DNA of 64,000 nucleotides, from positions 579,475 to 643,474 of the forward strand of contig NZ_BHXQ01000003.1 in the NCBI RefSeq assembly GCF_003990915.1. The letters run 5' to 3'. Shown here one piece after another: positions 56,260-63,744 of the stretch. The notes beneath the pieces are model-generated. The model was given only the letters and a program-made list of their open reading frames with translations. It did not search any database and was not told the origin of the DNA. The position numbers were made by a program, and so were the translations under genes. The first letter of the stretch is position 1, and each line of letters opens with the position of its first letter. The DNA is from Chryseotalea sanaruensis (lineage in GTDB: Bacteria; Bacteroidota; Bacteroidia; Cytophagales; Cyclobacteriaceae).

Positions 56260-57042
56260 CTACTTCCGCTTATCGAAGAGCCAGCTTAAAAATTCAGGCT
56301 CCTTAAATGCATATTCCCAACTATTGTGGTTCACCCCTTTGTACTCTGTATAACGTACATTTTTATTGAATTTCTGTATTCGATTTAACATTGCTCTTGA
56401 ATAGTCAACTTCTACAACACCATCTGCATCGCCATGAAATAACCACAGGGGTAGTTTTGCGGCCTTCCTGTTAAACTGTAATTCATCTCCTCCTCCACAG
56501 ATGGGCATTGCTGCTGCAAATAACTCTGGATAATGATGGATAATTTCAAAAGTGCCCATGCCACCCATACTCAACCCAACAACATAAATTCGATTGGCAT
56601 CAATTGGTTTTTCTTGCTTTAACTTTTTAATAAGCGATACCACTAGTGCTAATGATTTAGTTAAAGGTCTGTTGTAATTAAAATCCAGGAGTAAGGGCAT
56701 TTGTGATCGGTCTACCTTAACAGAAGCCCAATAATCATCTTCAGGGCATTGGGGAAAAAGAACATAGGCAGGAAACTGCTTTTGATTTTCTTCTTTTAAA
56801 AATATTGAAGCCCCGTGTGTTAACTGCTTCGTATTATCAGAACCTCTTTCGCCTGCACCATGTAAAAAAATAATCAATGGCAGTTTTCGGCCTCCATTCG
56901 TAACCTGCGGACTTAGCAACTGGTACAATAAAGTATCTGCTTTTTCGTTTATGTAAGTGTGGGGCAGAAATTCCCCAGGTGTCTGCGAAAAAGTATTAAT
57001 CTGTACTAATATCATCAAGAGTATAAGCGGTATTTTTTTCAT
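56260..57042 (-). CDS. Secreted alpha/beta-hydrolase, esterase/PHB-depolymerase type
   Basis: The 260-residue product has a signal peptide (about 1-20) and the alpha/beta-hydrolase catalytic triad: nucleophile Ser in VVGLSMGGMGTFEI, Asp in LWLFHGDADGVVEV and His in GVNHNSWEYAF, with an oxyanion loop at IFLHGAGERGSD. It resembles predicted peptidases/esterases of the dienelactone hydrolase or prolyl oligopeptidase group. The natural substrate is unknown. It is convergent with clpB. Confidence 0.88.
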   Translation of the reverse strand: MKKIPLILLMILVQINTFSQTPGEFLPHTYINEKADTLLYQLLSPQVTNGGRKLPLIIFLHGAGERGSDNTKQLTHGASIFLKEENQKQFPAYVLFPQCPEDDYWASVKVDRSQMPLLLDFNYNRPLTKSLALVVSLIKKLKQEKPIDANRIYVVGLSMGGMGTFEIIHHYPELFAAAMPICGGGDELQFNRKAAKLPLWLFHGDADGVVEVDYSRAMLNRIQKFNKNVRYTEYKGVNHNSWEYAFKEPEFLSWLFDKRK

Positions 57043-57109
57043 CTAAAAGGGTTTTAACAATAGCTTGGTCGTTGAACAAAATTTAAAACTAAAAATAAAA
57101 AAATTGCAG

Positions 57110-57242
57110 ATAACCAGAACCACTGAGGCTGCATCGTTGTTATTATAATGGTTTAAGGATTGGTGATTCTCTTGTAACAGAGAGATGTGTTGGTAAGGAG
57201 GGTTTGGTTGGATGCCCCGGGGTGGTTCCCCGGGGTTTTTTT
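57110..57242 (+). ncRNA. Candidate small RNA between two minus-strand genes
   Basis: A plus-strand terminator at 57213-57242 has no plus-strand gene before it: the genes on both sides are on the minus strand. The segment also contains a hairpin at about 57170-57185 (TCTCT/AGAGA) and a weak GCATC/GATGC closing pair. No clear promoter is seen, so the 5' end is a guess. Confidence 0.35.
57213..57242 (+). terminator. Orphan plus-strand intrinsic terminator
   Basis: CCCCGGGG, a TGGTT loop and CCCCGGGG are followed by seven T. The T-tract is on the plus-strand side only. Confidence 0.8.
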
Positions 57243-58818
57243 ATTCACTTAAGGTACCCCTGTCCAATGTTCTGCCCTCATGCAAAATGTCTGTAATTTT
57301 ATGAACTACTTTGTCAAGTTCTTTAGTGGACTGGTCTAGTAGCTCAATATAGGTCATTAGTTCATCTAACTGCTTAGTCATTCTTATTAACTCCACCAGC
57401 CCTAAAATTCTGCTGAGCGGCCCACGTAATAAGTGGGCATTTACAAACGCATATTCTGTCAATCTGATATTTTGTTCATTGAGCGCAGCGGTTCTTTCCT
57501 GCACCCTGTTTTCCAGCGATTCATTAATACCTTTTATTTCATTCGCATAGCGAGTAAGTTGTTGGTTTTGTTCAAGAATCTGCTCTCTCTGTTCTATTAT
57601 TTCCTGCTCAGCCACCTTTCGTTGTGCAGAGTTAATAGCCATACAAACTAAATCAGCAACTGATTTAACAAATACCACATCTTCCTGATCCCACATTTTC
57701 ATTTCTCCTTGTTGCTCGCAACAAATCACTCCTTGAAATCTGCCATTCTCAATGTAAGGCACATCTAGCAAGGAATAAATATCTAATGGTTTTAAGTAAG
57801 ACTTTGTAAATATCGATGTGGCAGGATGCATGCGGGCATCATGTGCTACGATTACTTTTTCTTCCAATATAGCCTCGAAGTAAGGTGCATAGTCGGCCTG
57901 ATAAAGTTTAATGCTCGGTTGCAATTCAACATTACCATTGTTGTATTGCGCAATACATTCTATACAGTTTTGATTTTCATGATAATGCCAAATACTTACA
58001 CGAGAGGTAGCTAATGCTTTTGCGGTAACAGACAAAATTTCCACATAGGACATTGCCTTATTACCTTCCAGTATGCCACGGCACATAGCAAGGTTGATCA
58101 GCACATTTAAAAAGTGCTCGTTTTTCTTTCGCTGCTTATCGATAATCGCATTTTGCTCACTCAGCGCATCCTGTGTAGCCGATAATTCTTCCATACTCTG
58201 ACGCAGTTCCTCTTCGGCTGCTCGTAATTCTTCGTTTTGCAATTCAGACTTCTCTAATGATTGATATTGCTGTGTTTTAAAAGCATTTGAAATCCAATAG
58301 ACTAACAAAATAAAACCAATAATTAAGCTCGCTTGATAAAAAGCTGATGAGCCGGCAGTATAGGTCCAAATGGTTACAGGGATAGGCCAATAAAAAAATG
58401 CAGCGACACATAAAATAGAAAAAACTGTCCACACCCGCTGCCATTTATGATCAAGTATAAGTAACGACAAAAGTGGTGTTAAACCGAGCCAGGGTAACAT
58501 GGCAAAAAATGCTGATCCCGAAAAATATATGAGTAGAGTCGTTAGAGAAAAGGCTATCAACACATAACCATGTGCTATCAGTTTCCAGTTTTTAGCGTTG
58601 AGTATCCACAAAAAGTAACCCAGCACAATGAGAGAAGCCATCATGGTATAGCGAGCTGCCAAAAAACCAGTTATAAAGGTAATTCCAATGTAAACGACAG
58701 AGAATAAAATAGCTAATAGTAAGGCAGTAGCAAGTAAACTTGCCCTTCGGTAACTTTCGGCCGAAAGCTCCCCAATGCGTTTAGATAGAAAAGAAGCAAA
58801 TACCTCGGTAGGTAACAT
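57241..58818 (-). CDS. Membrane GAF protein ending in a kinase dimerisation domain, no ATPase domain
   Basis: The 525-residue product has about six membrane helices (about 25-195), a coiled coil, a GAF domain (about 255-420), a second coiled coil and a histidine-kinase dimerisation helix with H-box FVNAHLLRGPLSRILGL. The protein ends about 60 residues after that His, so there is no HATPase domain. The H-box closely resembles that of the kinase at 33019 (HNLRGPVARILGL). It may be a phosphotransfer or inhibitory partner, or a truncated kinase. It is divergent from the glycosyltransferase gene at 58870. Confidence 0.85.
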   Translation of the reverse strand: MLPTEVFASFLSKRIGELSAESYRRASLLATALLLAILFSVVYIGITFITGFLAARYTMMASLIVLGYFLWILNAKNWKLIAHGYVLIAFSLTTLLIYFSGSAFFAMLPWLGLTPLLSLLILDHKWQRVWTVFSILCVAAFFYWPIPVTIWTYTAGSSAFYQASLIIGFILLVYWISNAFKTQQYQSLEKSELQNEELRAAEEELRQSMEELSATQDALSEQNAIIDKQRKKNEHFLNVLINLAMCRGILEGNKAMSYVEILSVTAKALATSRVSIWHYHENQNCIECIAQYNNGNVELQPSIKLYQADYAPYFEAILEEKVIVAHDARMHPATSIFTKSYLKPLDIYSLLDVPYIENGRFQGVICCEQQGEMKMWDQEDVVFVKSVADLVCMAINSAQRKVAEQEIIEQREQILEQNQQLTRYANEIKGINESLENRVQERTAALNEQNIRLTEYAFVNAHLLRGPLSRILGLVELIRMTKQLDELMTYIELLDQSTKELDKVVHKITDILHEGRTLDRGTLSE

Positions 58819-58869
58819 GAGCCAGACTAAAACAGTTGATAAATTTAACCTAAAAACAATCAGAACAAA

Positions 58870-59466
58870 ATGACCGTGAACAGTAATCTTCTTCTCATTT
58901 TTTATAGAAACCCTAAATTAGGAAAAGTTAAAACCAGGCTAGCATCCACGTTAGGCAACGAAAAGGCACTTTCTATTTATTTAAAGCTAGCAGCGCACAC
59001 CCTAAACATAACGGAAGGTCTAAAGGCAGATAAGGTGGTTTTCTATTCAGATACAGTAGAAAATCAGGATCATTGGTTAAATGAAAAGTTTAAGAAAGCT
59101 CCACAAGCAGGTAAGGATTTAGGCGAGAGAATGTTAAATGCCTTTCAATATGGCTTCGATCAAGGCTACAATCACATATGCATTATCGGTACAGATTGCC
59201 TTGAACTTAACACTTCCATAATTGAGAGTGCCTTTGAAGCATTGGACCAACAAGATGTAGTTATTGGCCCTGCAAAAGATGGTGGTTATTACCTGTTAGG
59301 AATGAAAAAAGCACACTCAGATTTTTTCAGTAACAAAAACTGGAGTACCCAAACGGTTATGCACGACACTCTGCTGGATACTTTGCATCTTAAAGCATCC
59401 GTACACCTACTTCCGTTGTTAAGTGATGTGGATGTTGAAGAAGACCTGAAAGGCCAATTGCTTTAA
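58870..59466 (+). CDS. DUF2064/TIGR04282 family glycosyltransferase-like protein
   Basis: The 198-residue product is a nucleotide-diphospho-sugar transferase-like protein of the DUF2064 / TIGR04282 group, named after arsenosugar biosynthesis. Motifs are FYRNPKLGKVKTRLASTLG, ICIIGTDCLELN with the metal-binding Asp, and VVIGPAKDGGYYLLGMK. No arsenic genes are nearby, so the arsenosugar role should not be assumed. Its end overlaps folB on the other strand by four bases. Confidence 0.87.
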   Translation: MTVNSNLLLIFYRNPKLGKVKTRLASTLGNEKALSIYLKLAAHTLNITEGLKADKVVFYSDTVENQDHWLNEKFKKAPQAGKDLGERMLNAFQYGFDQGYNHICIIGTDCLELNTSIIESAFEALDQQDVVIGPAKDGGYYLLGMKKAHSDFFSNKNWSTQTVMHDTLLDTLHLKASVHLLPLLSDVDVEEDLKGQLL

Positions 59467-59825
59467 GCGCGCTTGCGCGAAACACTAACTACTGCTCTCT
59501 TGCATTTACCTCCAATGGGTGGGTTCTGCTTAGCAATTTTTATTTCAACTTGATCAACGGAGGGTAATTGAACAAATACCTCTTGCATAATTTTATCTGC
59601 TACATATTCTAGTAGCTTAGAAGGTTTCTCCATTTCGGTTTTTACAATCTGGAAAAGTACTTCATAATTAACGGTGCCCTCTAAATCATCTAAGGATGCA
59701 CCTCTCGAAAAATCTGCTTCAACTGAAATGTCTACAGTAAAGTAATTGCCCGACTCACGTTCATGCGGGTAAACACCATGGAAGGCATGAAACTCCAGGC
59801 CTTCCAGTGCTATTTTTCCTTTCAT
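59463..59825 (-). CDS. folB: Dihydroneopterin aldolase
   Basis: FolB converts dihydroneopterin to 6-hydroxymethyl-dihydropterin in folate synthesis. The 120-residue product has GVYPHERESGNYFTVD, VNYEVLF, LLEYVADKI and KQNPPIGGKC, with the active-site Glu, Tyr and Lys of the family. It overlaps the DivIVA gene by four bases (59822-59825), so the two are translationally coupled. Confidence 0.94.
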   Translation of the reverse strand: MKGKIALEGLEFHAFHGVYPHERESGNYFTVDISVEADFSRGASLDDLEGTVNYEVLFQIVKTEMEKPSKLLEYVADKIMQEVFVQLPSVDQVEIKIAKQNPPIGGKCKRAVVSVSRKRA

Positions 59826-60544
59826 CCGATTTCGTCAAAAAATGATTTGAACACTGGCTTAGCACCTGCCATAGAAACTGTGCTTTGTTCAACAACTACC
59901 TCTTTATGAATAAGTGTTTCTTTAACCTCTTGCGATATGATCTCAGGTTTCGTTTCAGCCATTGGTACGTTTTGTTTCTTCAGCTGACTACGCACTACTT
60001 TTAGATGTTGGTCTGCATCAAATGATTTTGTTTGAGCCCTAGCTCTTTCAACCCGCTCGATTGCATCATTGGCAATACGTTTCATGTCTGCCATCAAGTC
60101 TTCGCGTGAAGTCTCCAATCGCTTATAGTTTTCAACCATTAGCTTAAGGCGATCTTCCATTTCGGCTAAAATTTCTTTAGCCTTCATATCTGACTCTTCA
60201 ATAGTATCTTTCGCTTTGCTCTTGGCTTCACTCAACATGGCCTCTGCACGCATATTAGATTCGCGTAAGTGCAGGTCTGCCGCTTGTCTGGCTTGTTCTA
60301 TTACATTCGCACCAGTATCCTCGGCTGTTTTAAGTGTCTTGTAAAGTGAACTCTCTACTTCGCGTAGTTTAGCCACTTCTTTTTCAGCACCTTCAAGCTT
60401 AAGCTTCATTTCTTTCACCTCATCGAGGGTGCGCTGCCACTCTTGTGAAAGAGTAAGCAAAAAGGCATTGACTTCATCTTTGTCGTAGCCTCGAAAATTC
60501 TTTTCGAACGACTTCTGGCGGATATCCAGTGGTGTGACTCTCAT
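59822..60544 (-). CDS. DivIVA-domain coiled-coil protein
   Basis: The 240-residue product begins MRVTPLDIRQKSFEKNFRGY, the N-terminal DivIVA lipid-binding motif, and continues in a long coiled coil (about 60-200) rich in Glu, Lys and Ala. DivIVA-like proteins recognise curved membrane at poles or septa and organise cell-wall or division factors. I chose the ATG at 60544 because upstream residues to 60586 are not part of the motif. It is co-encoded with folB. Confidence 0.88.
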   Translation of the reverse strand: MRVTPLDIRQKSFEKNFRGYDKDEVNAFLLTLSQEWQRTLDEVKEMKLKLEGAEKEVAKLREVESSLYKTLKTAEDTGANVIEQARQAADLHLRESNMRAEAMLSEAKSKAKDTIEESDMKAKEILAEMEDRLKLMVENYKRLETSREDLMADMKRIANDAIERVERARAQTKSFDADQHLKVVRSQLKKQNVPMAETKPEIISQEVKETLIHKEVVVEQSTVSMAGAKPVFKSFFDEIG

Positions 60545-60636
60545 GTTTTTTCGATTAAGTGGTAAAAATATAGAACGGAATTTCACCGCCCTCCAACTTA
60601 GAATACAACTCCGGTTTTAAGGCTGTTGTTGCAATT

Positions 60637-61548
60637 TCATTCAAATATAATACTCCAAATTGATATTGTCCTATCATCGCTTGCGCTAATTACCTGATTT
60701 TCATGGCTTGACCACAATAATTTGTTTACTGAGGTGCCATGCCCGGCATGCCTCGATTTGTCAATAACCTTCAATAGTTGTTGACTTTCTGCATCCCAAA
60801 CCTTAATTGATTTGTCCATACTGGCAGTAGCAAAATACTTGCCATCCGGACTTATAACCAGGTCATTTATGGCAAATAAATGTGCCACTACTTCGTTTAC
60901 CAGTTTATATCCTCCTCTCACATCCCATACTTTTAAGCGAGCATCGCGCGAGCCACTCATTAAGTAATGGCCATCTTTTGTGAATTGAAGGGTGAAAACT
61001 GAATTAGTATGTGCCTCAAATGCATATTTTAATGTAAGGTCGTGCAAATCAAAAATCCTGATAAAATTGTCACTATAACCAACCGCAACCTCATTCGAAA
61101 TTCGGTTAACAACAATGGTTCTAATACTTTTCTCACTTACGCGGATTTGGTCTACAATCTGTGCTGTTTTTAGGTTTACACTAATTAAAGAACCATCACC
61201 TGTACCCACCAGCAATAAGTTGTCGATTGAGGTAATGTCAAATATGGCCGCATCTGTTAATTGTAACGAAGCTATCTCTCGTTTCTCTTGCCAGTTAATT
61301 ATGTGTATGCCGCTGTAATTATGTCCTGCTATTAACAAGTTACTGTCTTCATGTCGATGCAACGTATACACTGATTTAGGAAGCGTTGCAATAAGCTGTC
61401 CCTCATCAGGTTTGGTTAAGTCCCACTGCACAATCATTCCATCACCAGCTGCTGAGAAAAAAAAATTGGGCTGGTCGCCATGGGCAAGTGTGTAAACACA
61501 ATCGTTATGACCGCGATAACTCGCCAGTTTTTGTACGGCAATGGGCAT
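60637..61548 (-). CDS. WD40-repeat protein
   Basis: The 303-residue product is made of about seven WD40 blades, for example LMSGSRDARLKVWDV, YFATASMDKSIKVWDA and VISASDDRTISIWSI. It has no signal peptide, so a cytoplasmic beta-propeller scaffold is likely. The partner is unknown. It lies 92 bases upstream of the DivIVA gene on the same strand and 97 bases from the divergent phosphopantetheinyl transferase gene. Confidence 0.92.
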   Translation of the reverse strand: MPIAVQKLASYRGHNDCVYTLAHGDQPNFFFSAAGDGMIVQWDLTKPDEGQLIATLPKSVYTLHRHEDSNLLIAGHNYSGIHIINWQEKREIASLQLTDAAIFDITSIDNLLLVGTGDGSLISVNLKTAQIVDQIRVSEKSIRTIVVNRISNEVAVGYSDNFIRIFDLHDLTLKYAFEAHTNSVFTLQFTKDGHYLMSGSRDARLKVWDVRGGYKLVNEVVAHLFAINDLVISPDGKYFATASMDKSIKVWDAESQQLLKVIDKSRHAGHGTSVNKLLWSSHENQVISASDDRTISIWSIIFE

Positions 61549-61631
61549 GAATCTTAATTATCGGTTGCAAAAAATGACTAAACTTAAATCCAAAAAAAGT
61601 AACCTGAATAGTGTTTAAAAGCGTAAAGCTT

Positions 61632-61639
61632 TAGCTTTG
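61632..61639 (+). promoter_or_regulatory. -7 element of the phosphopantetheinyl transferase promoter
   Basis: TAGCTTTG ends six bases before the ATG at 61646, the same spacing as for ftsX. The -33 region has no clear TTG. Confidence 0.45.
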
Positions 61640-61645
61640 TTTCCA

Positions 61646-62266
61646 ATGCCATTACTTAGCCTTACCAAAGATAACCAATCTGCTGTTGCCATTTGGAAAA
61701 TCGAAGAGCAGGAAGATCAACTTTTAAATTTACTCACCATTCATGACCCCATTCCAGCTTCTATTACTCACCCTAATAAAAGATCGGAGGTACTTGCTGG
61801 TAAAGTTACAACAGCACTTTTACTAAAAGAGTTTGGTCATACTTATGAAGGTGTTATAAAGAATGAACATGGCAAACCCTTTCTTAAAAATTCCTCATTT
61901 CACCTTAGTCAAAGTCACTCGTTTCCTTATGTGGCTGTTATTATTTCAGCTGAAGCGAATGTTGGTATAGATATTGAACAACCTAAGAAAAACCTTGCCA
62001 TTGTGGCTCCTCGCGTATTTAACTCAGCCGAGCTGGCGCAAACAGGAAATGACTTGAAGAAATTATGTGTTTATTGGTGTGCAAAAGAGACACTTATAAA
62101 ATTATATGGCAAAAAAGACCTTAAGCTGAAAGAGGAAATTACAATAGATCCTTTCTCCTTTCATACGAAAGGCAATTTCACAGGTAGAATAAGTAGAATT
62201 GGACATGAAAAATATTATGCTTTACACTATCTTGTACATGAGGATTTTGTTTTGGTACACAATTAA
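61646..62266 (+). CDS. 4'-phosphopantetheinyl transferase (Sfp-like)
   Basis: The enzyme transfers 4'-phosphopantetheine from CoA to carrier proteins. The 206-residue product has the family motifs GKPFLKNSSFHLSQSHS, NVGIDIEQPKK with the Mg-binding Asp and Glu, and VYWCAKETLIKLYG with the conserved WxxKE. The length is between the AcpS and Sfp types and fits the latter. I prefer the ATG at 61646 to a TTG three codons upstream, which lies in the -7 element. Confidence 0.9.
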   Translation: MPLLSLTKDNQSAVAIWKIEEQEDQLLNLLTIHDPIPASITHPNKRSEVLAGKVTTALLLKEFGHTYEGVIKNEHGKPFLKNSSFHLSQSHSFPYVAVIISAEANVGIDIEQPKKNLAIVAPRVFNSAELAQTGNDLKKLCVYWCAKETLIKLYGKKDLKLKEEITIDPFSFHTKGNFTGRISRIGHEKYYALHYLVHEDFVLVHN

Positions 62267-62279
62267 TAATGATGCAATT

Positions 62280-62849
62280 ATGAAAAAGATTATTCTTCTA
62301 TTCGCTCTGGTTTCTTTTGTTTCTGTTACTCAAGGACAAACACTGACCGATTTTAACTTGAAGAATGTAGTTGACGCCAAGCAGATCTCATTAAAAGATT
62401 ATTCTTCTGCACCTGGTCTTGTTATCATATTTACCAGCGTAGCCTGCCCCTTCGATGGCTATTATGGTAACAGATTAAAGGAATTACAAAATGAGTATAG
62501 TGGAAAACTCCCCATACTTTTGGTGAATTCTTACACAGAAGCGCCAGAGGCTGAAGAGTGGATGCTTAAAACTGCTCAAGCCAATGGACTTACACTGCCT
62601 TACTTAAGTGATAAAGATCAGGTCTTAATGACACAATTGAATGCGCAAAGAAGTCCTGAAGCTTTTGTTTTAAAAAATACCAACGGTCAGTTTACTGTTG
62701 CCTATCATGGTGCTATTGATGATAATGCCCAGGCTGAAACTGGTGTGAAACAAACCTATCTGAAGGATGCTATTGTGAATTTATTGAGTGGTAAAAATAT
62801 AGTTCAGCCCAGTGCCAGACCTGTTGGTTGCTATATAAGGAAGAAGTGA
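62280..62849 (+). CDS. Secreted thioredoxin-fold (redoxin-like) protein
   Basis: The 189-residue product has a signal peptide (about 1-20, ending TQGQ) and a thioredoxin fold like the AhpC/TSA-like secreted family. A Cys sits in FTSVACPFDGYYGNRL, a conserved RSPEAFVLKN follows, and a second Cys is near the C-terminus in RPVGCYIRKK. The two Cys residues may form the working pair. The start at 62280 is chosen because it opens a clear signal peptide. It begins 13 bases after the transferase gene. Confidence 0.83.
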   Translation: MKKIILLFALVSFVSVTQGQTLTDFNLKNVVDAKQISLKDYSSAPGLVIIFTSVACPFDGYYGNRLKELQNEYSGKLPILLVNSYTEAPEAEEWMLKTAQANGLTLPYLSDKDQVLMTQLNAQRSPEAFVLKNTNGQFTVAYHGAIDDNAQAETGVKQTYLKDAIVNLLSGKNIVQPSARPVGCYIRKK

Positions 62850-62872
62850 TTTTCACGCCCTTATAGCAACCG

Positions 62873-62900
62873 AAAAAAGCTCTGATTTTTCAGTGCTTTT
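62873..62900 (+). terminator. Weak terminator after the redoxin gene
   Basis: AAAAGC-T-CTGA pairs with TCAG-T-GCTTTT around a TTTT loop. The stem has one T-T mismatch and only a short T-run. Confidence 0.5.
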
Positions 62901-62993
62901 GGTCAAAGTGAAATGATTCGAGTACCCCACCGTCCAGACTCTTTCTAGATGAACAAACCTGATTTCAGTGCTGTAGATCGGGCTCAATGACTT

Positions 62994-63023
62994 TTGGGAT
63001 TCAAAACTAAGTTTGTATAATTG
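62994..63023 (+). promoter_or_regulatory. Promoter of the tRNA-Ala/tRNA-Pro region
   Basis: TTG at 62994-62996, exactly 19 bases and TATAATTG at 63016-63023 form a strong Bacteroidota-type promoter about 38 bases before tRNA-Ala. Confidence 0.65.
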
Positions 63024-63060
63024 CAGCCCGGATAAGAAAAATGCTTATTTGGTTAGGAAA

Positions 63061-63134
63061 GGGGGATTAGCTCAGCTGGCTAGAGCGCTTCCATGGCATG
63101 GAAGAGGTCATCGGTTCGACTCCGATATTCTCCA
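63061..63134 (+). tRNA. tRNA-Ala (anticodon GGC)
   Basis: A complete 74-base cloverleaf can be drawn: acceptor GGGGGAT/ATTCTCC (two G-U pairs), D stem GCTC/GAGC, anticodon stem CTTCC/GGAAG with loop ATGGCAT (anticodon GGC), T stem ATCGG/CCGAT with loop TTCGACT, and discriminator A. CCA is not encoded. It lies about 38 bases behind a consensus promoter. Confidence 0.93.
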
Positions 63135-63141
63135 CTTTTTC

Positions 63142-63196
63142 CGAGGTGTAGCGCAGCCCGGTTAGCGCATCCCGACAGAGTCGGGAGGGTCAGATG
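63142..63196 (+). pseudogene. tRNA-Pro-like pseudogene 1 (5' part only)
   Basis: The first 27 bases (acceptor 5' strand and D arm) match tRNA-Pro at 63248 exactly. The anticodon arm is replaced by a closed hairpin TCCCGAC-AGA-GTCGGGA. Sequence then diverges after the first few bases of the T stem, so neither the T arm nor the 3' acceptor strand is present. Confidence 0.75.
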
Positions 63197-63247
63197 GAGA
63201 TTTTACATTTGATTCAACTGAGAAGTAAAAAATTAACTGGAAAATTT

Positions 63248-63325
63248 CGAGGTGTAGCGCAGCCCGGTTAGCGCACCACGTTAGGGACGTGGGGGTCGGA
63301 TGTTCGAATCATCTCACCTCGACCA
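63248..63325 (+). tRNA. tRNA-Pro (anticodon AGG)
   Basis: The 75-base cloverleaf is complete: acceptor CGAGGTG/CACCTCG, D stem GCGC/GCGC, anticodon stem CCACG/CGTGG with loop TTAGGGA, T stem GGATG/CATCT with loop TTCGAAT, discriminator A, and CCA encoded at 63323-63325. C1-G72, A73 and G35-G36 are the bacterial proline identity elements. The anticodon AGG is unusual, since bacterial Pro tRNAs normally use GGG, TGG or CGG. A terminator follows directly. Confidence 0.85.
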
Positions 63326-63326
63326 C

Positions 63327-63356
63327 AAGAGGTTGTTACTGACAACCTCTTTTTTT
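63327..63356 (+). terminator. Intrinsic terminator after tRNA-Pro
   Basis: AAGAGGTTGT pairs with ACAACCTCTT around TACTG and is followed by a T run. It is copied at 63710-63739 in repeat unit B. Confidence 0.92.
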
Positions 63357-63361
63357 AACCA

Positions 63362-63622
63362 ATGATTTCCTACGTTTATATTATTGAATCGGAGTCCAGT
63401 GGCAAATGGTACTATGGTTTCACTGAAGACCTGGATCAACGAATTAAAGATCATCAATCTAACCGTTCTAAGTATACCAGATTCAAAGGCCCCTGGAAGT
63501 TGATTTTTAAACGTGAGTTTCTTGATAAAACAGGAGCATTGCGTTTTGAGAAACACCTTAAAACCATACGCAACAAAGAATTCATAAAGGAAAAATTTAA
63601 AGATTACTTTATTTTTCACTAA
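63362..63622 (+). CDS. Single-domain GIY-YIG endonuclease (copy A)
   Basis: The 86-residue product is a lone GIY-YIG domain: YVYIIESESSGKWYYGFTED (GIY equivalent YVY/YII; YIG equivalent YYG at 17-19), DLDQRIKDHQSN with the conserved Arg, and a C-terminal EKHLKT helix with the catalytic Glu. It resembles the small YhbQ/UPF0213-like group. The domain normally cuts DNA once in each active site. It starts right behind the tRNA-Pro terminator and ends before a broken tRNA-Pro copy. The start ATG has no strong ribosome-binding site, and any upstream promoter other than the tRNA promoter is not visible. Confidence 0.85.
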   Translation: MISYVYIIESESSGKWYYGFTEDLDQRIKDHQSNRSKYTRFKGPWKLIFKREFLDKTGALRFEKHLKTIRNKEFIKEKFKDYFIFH

Positions 63623-63630
63623 CCCTCGTA

Positions 63631-63708
63631 CAGAATCTTGCCCAGCCCCGCTAACGCATCCCGACAGAGTCGGGAGGGTCGGATGTTCGAATCATCTCAC
63701 CTCGACCA
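63631..63708 (+). pseudogene. tRNA-Pro-like pseudogene 2 (3' part intact)
   Basis: The anticodon hairpin TCCCGAC-AGA-GTCGGGA, variable loop, T arm, acceptor 3' strand, discriminator A and CCA are kept, and the D-arm region is recognisable. The 5' acceptor strand is degraded to CAGAATC and cannot pair with CACCTCG. Confidence 0.75.
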
Positions 63709-63709
63709 C

Positions 63710-63739
63710 AAGAGGTTGTTACTGACAACCTCTTTTTTT
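63710..63739 (+). terminator. Intrinsic terminator, repeat unit B copy
   Basis: It is identical to 63327-63356 shifted by 383 bases. Confidence 0.9.
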
Positions 63740-63744
63740 AACCA

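Larger units (their letters stand above)
63293..63675 (+). repeat. Tandem repeat unit A (383 bp)
   Basis: The unit runs from the variable loop of tRNA-Pro through its T arm, 3' end, terminator and GIY-YIG gene to the broken tRNA of the next unit. Unit B starts at 63676 with the same period. Confidence 0.9.

Noticed and set aside
57110..57242. 6S RNA or SRP RNA in this gap
   Set aside because: No long central-bubble hairpin and no conserved SRP core sequence can be found, so only a generic small RNA is proposed.
58870..59466. Arsenosugar biosynthesis locus
   Set aside because: The family name comes from other genomes; no ars genes or methyltransferases are nearby.
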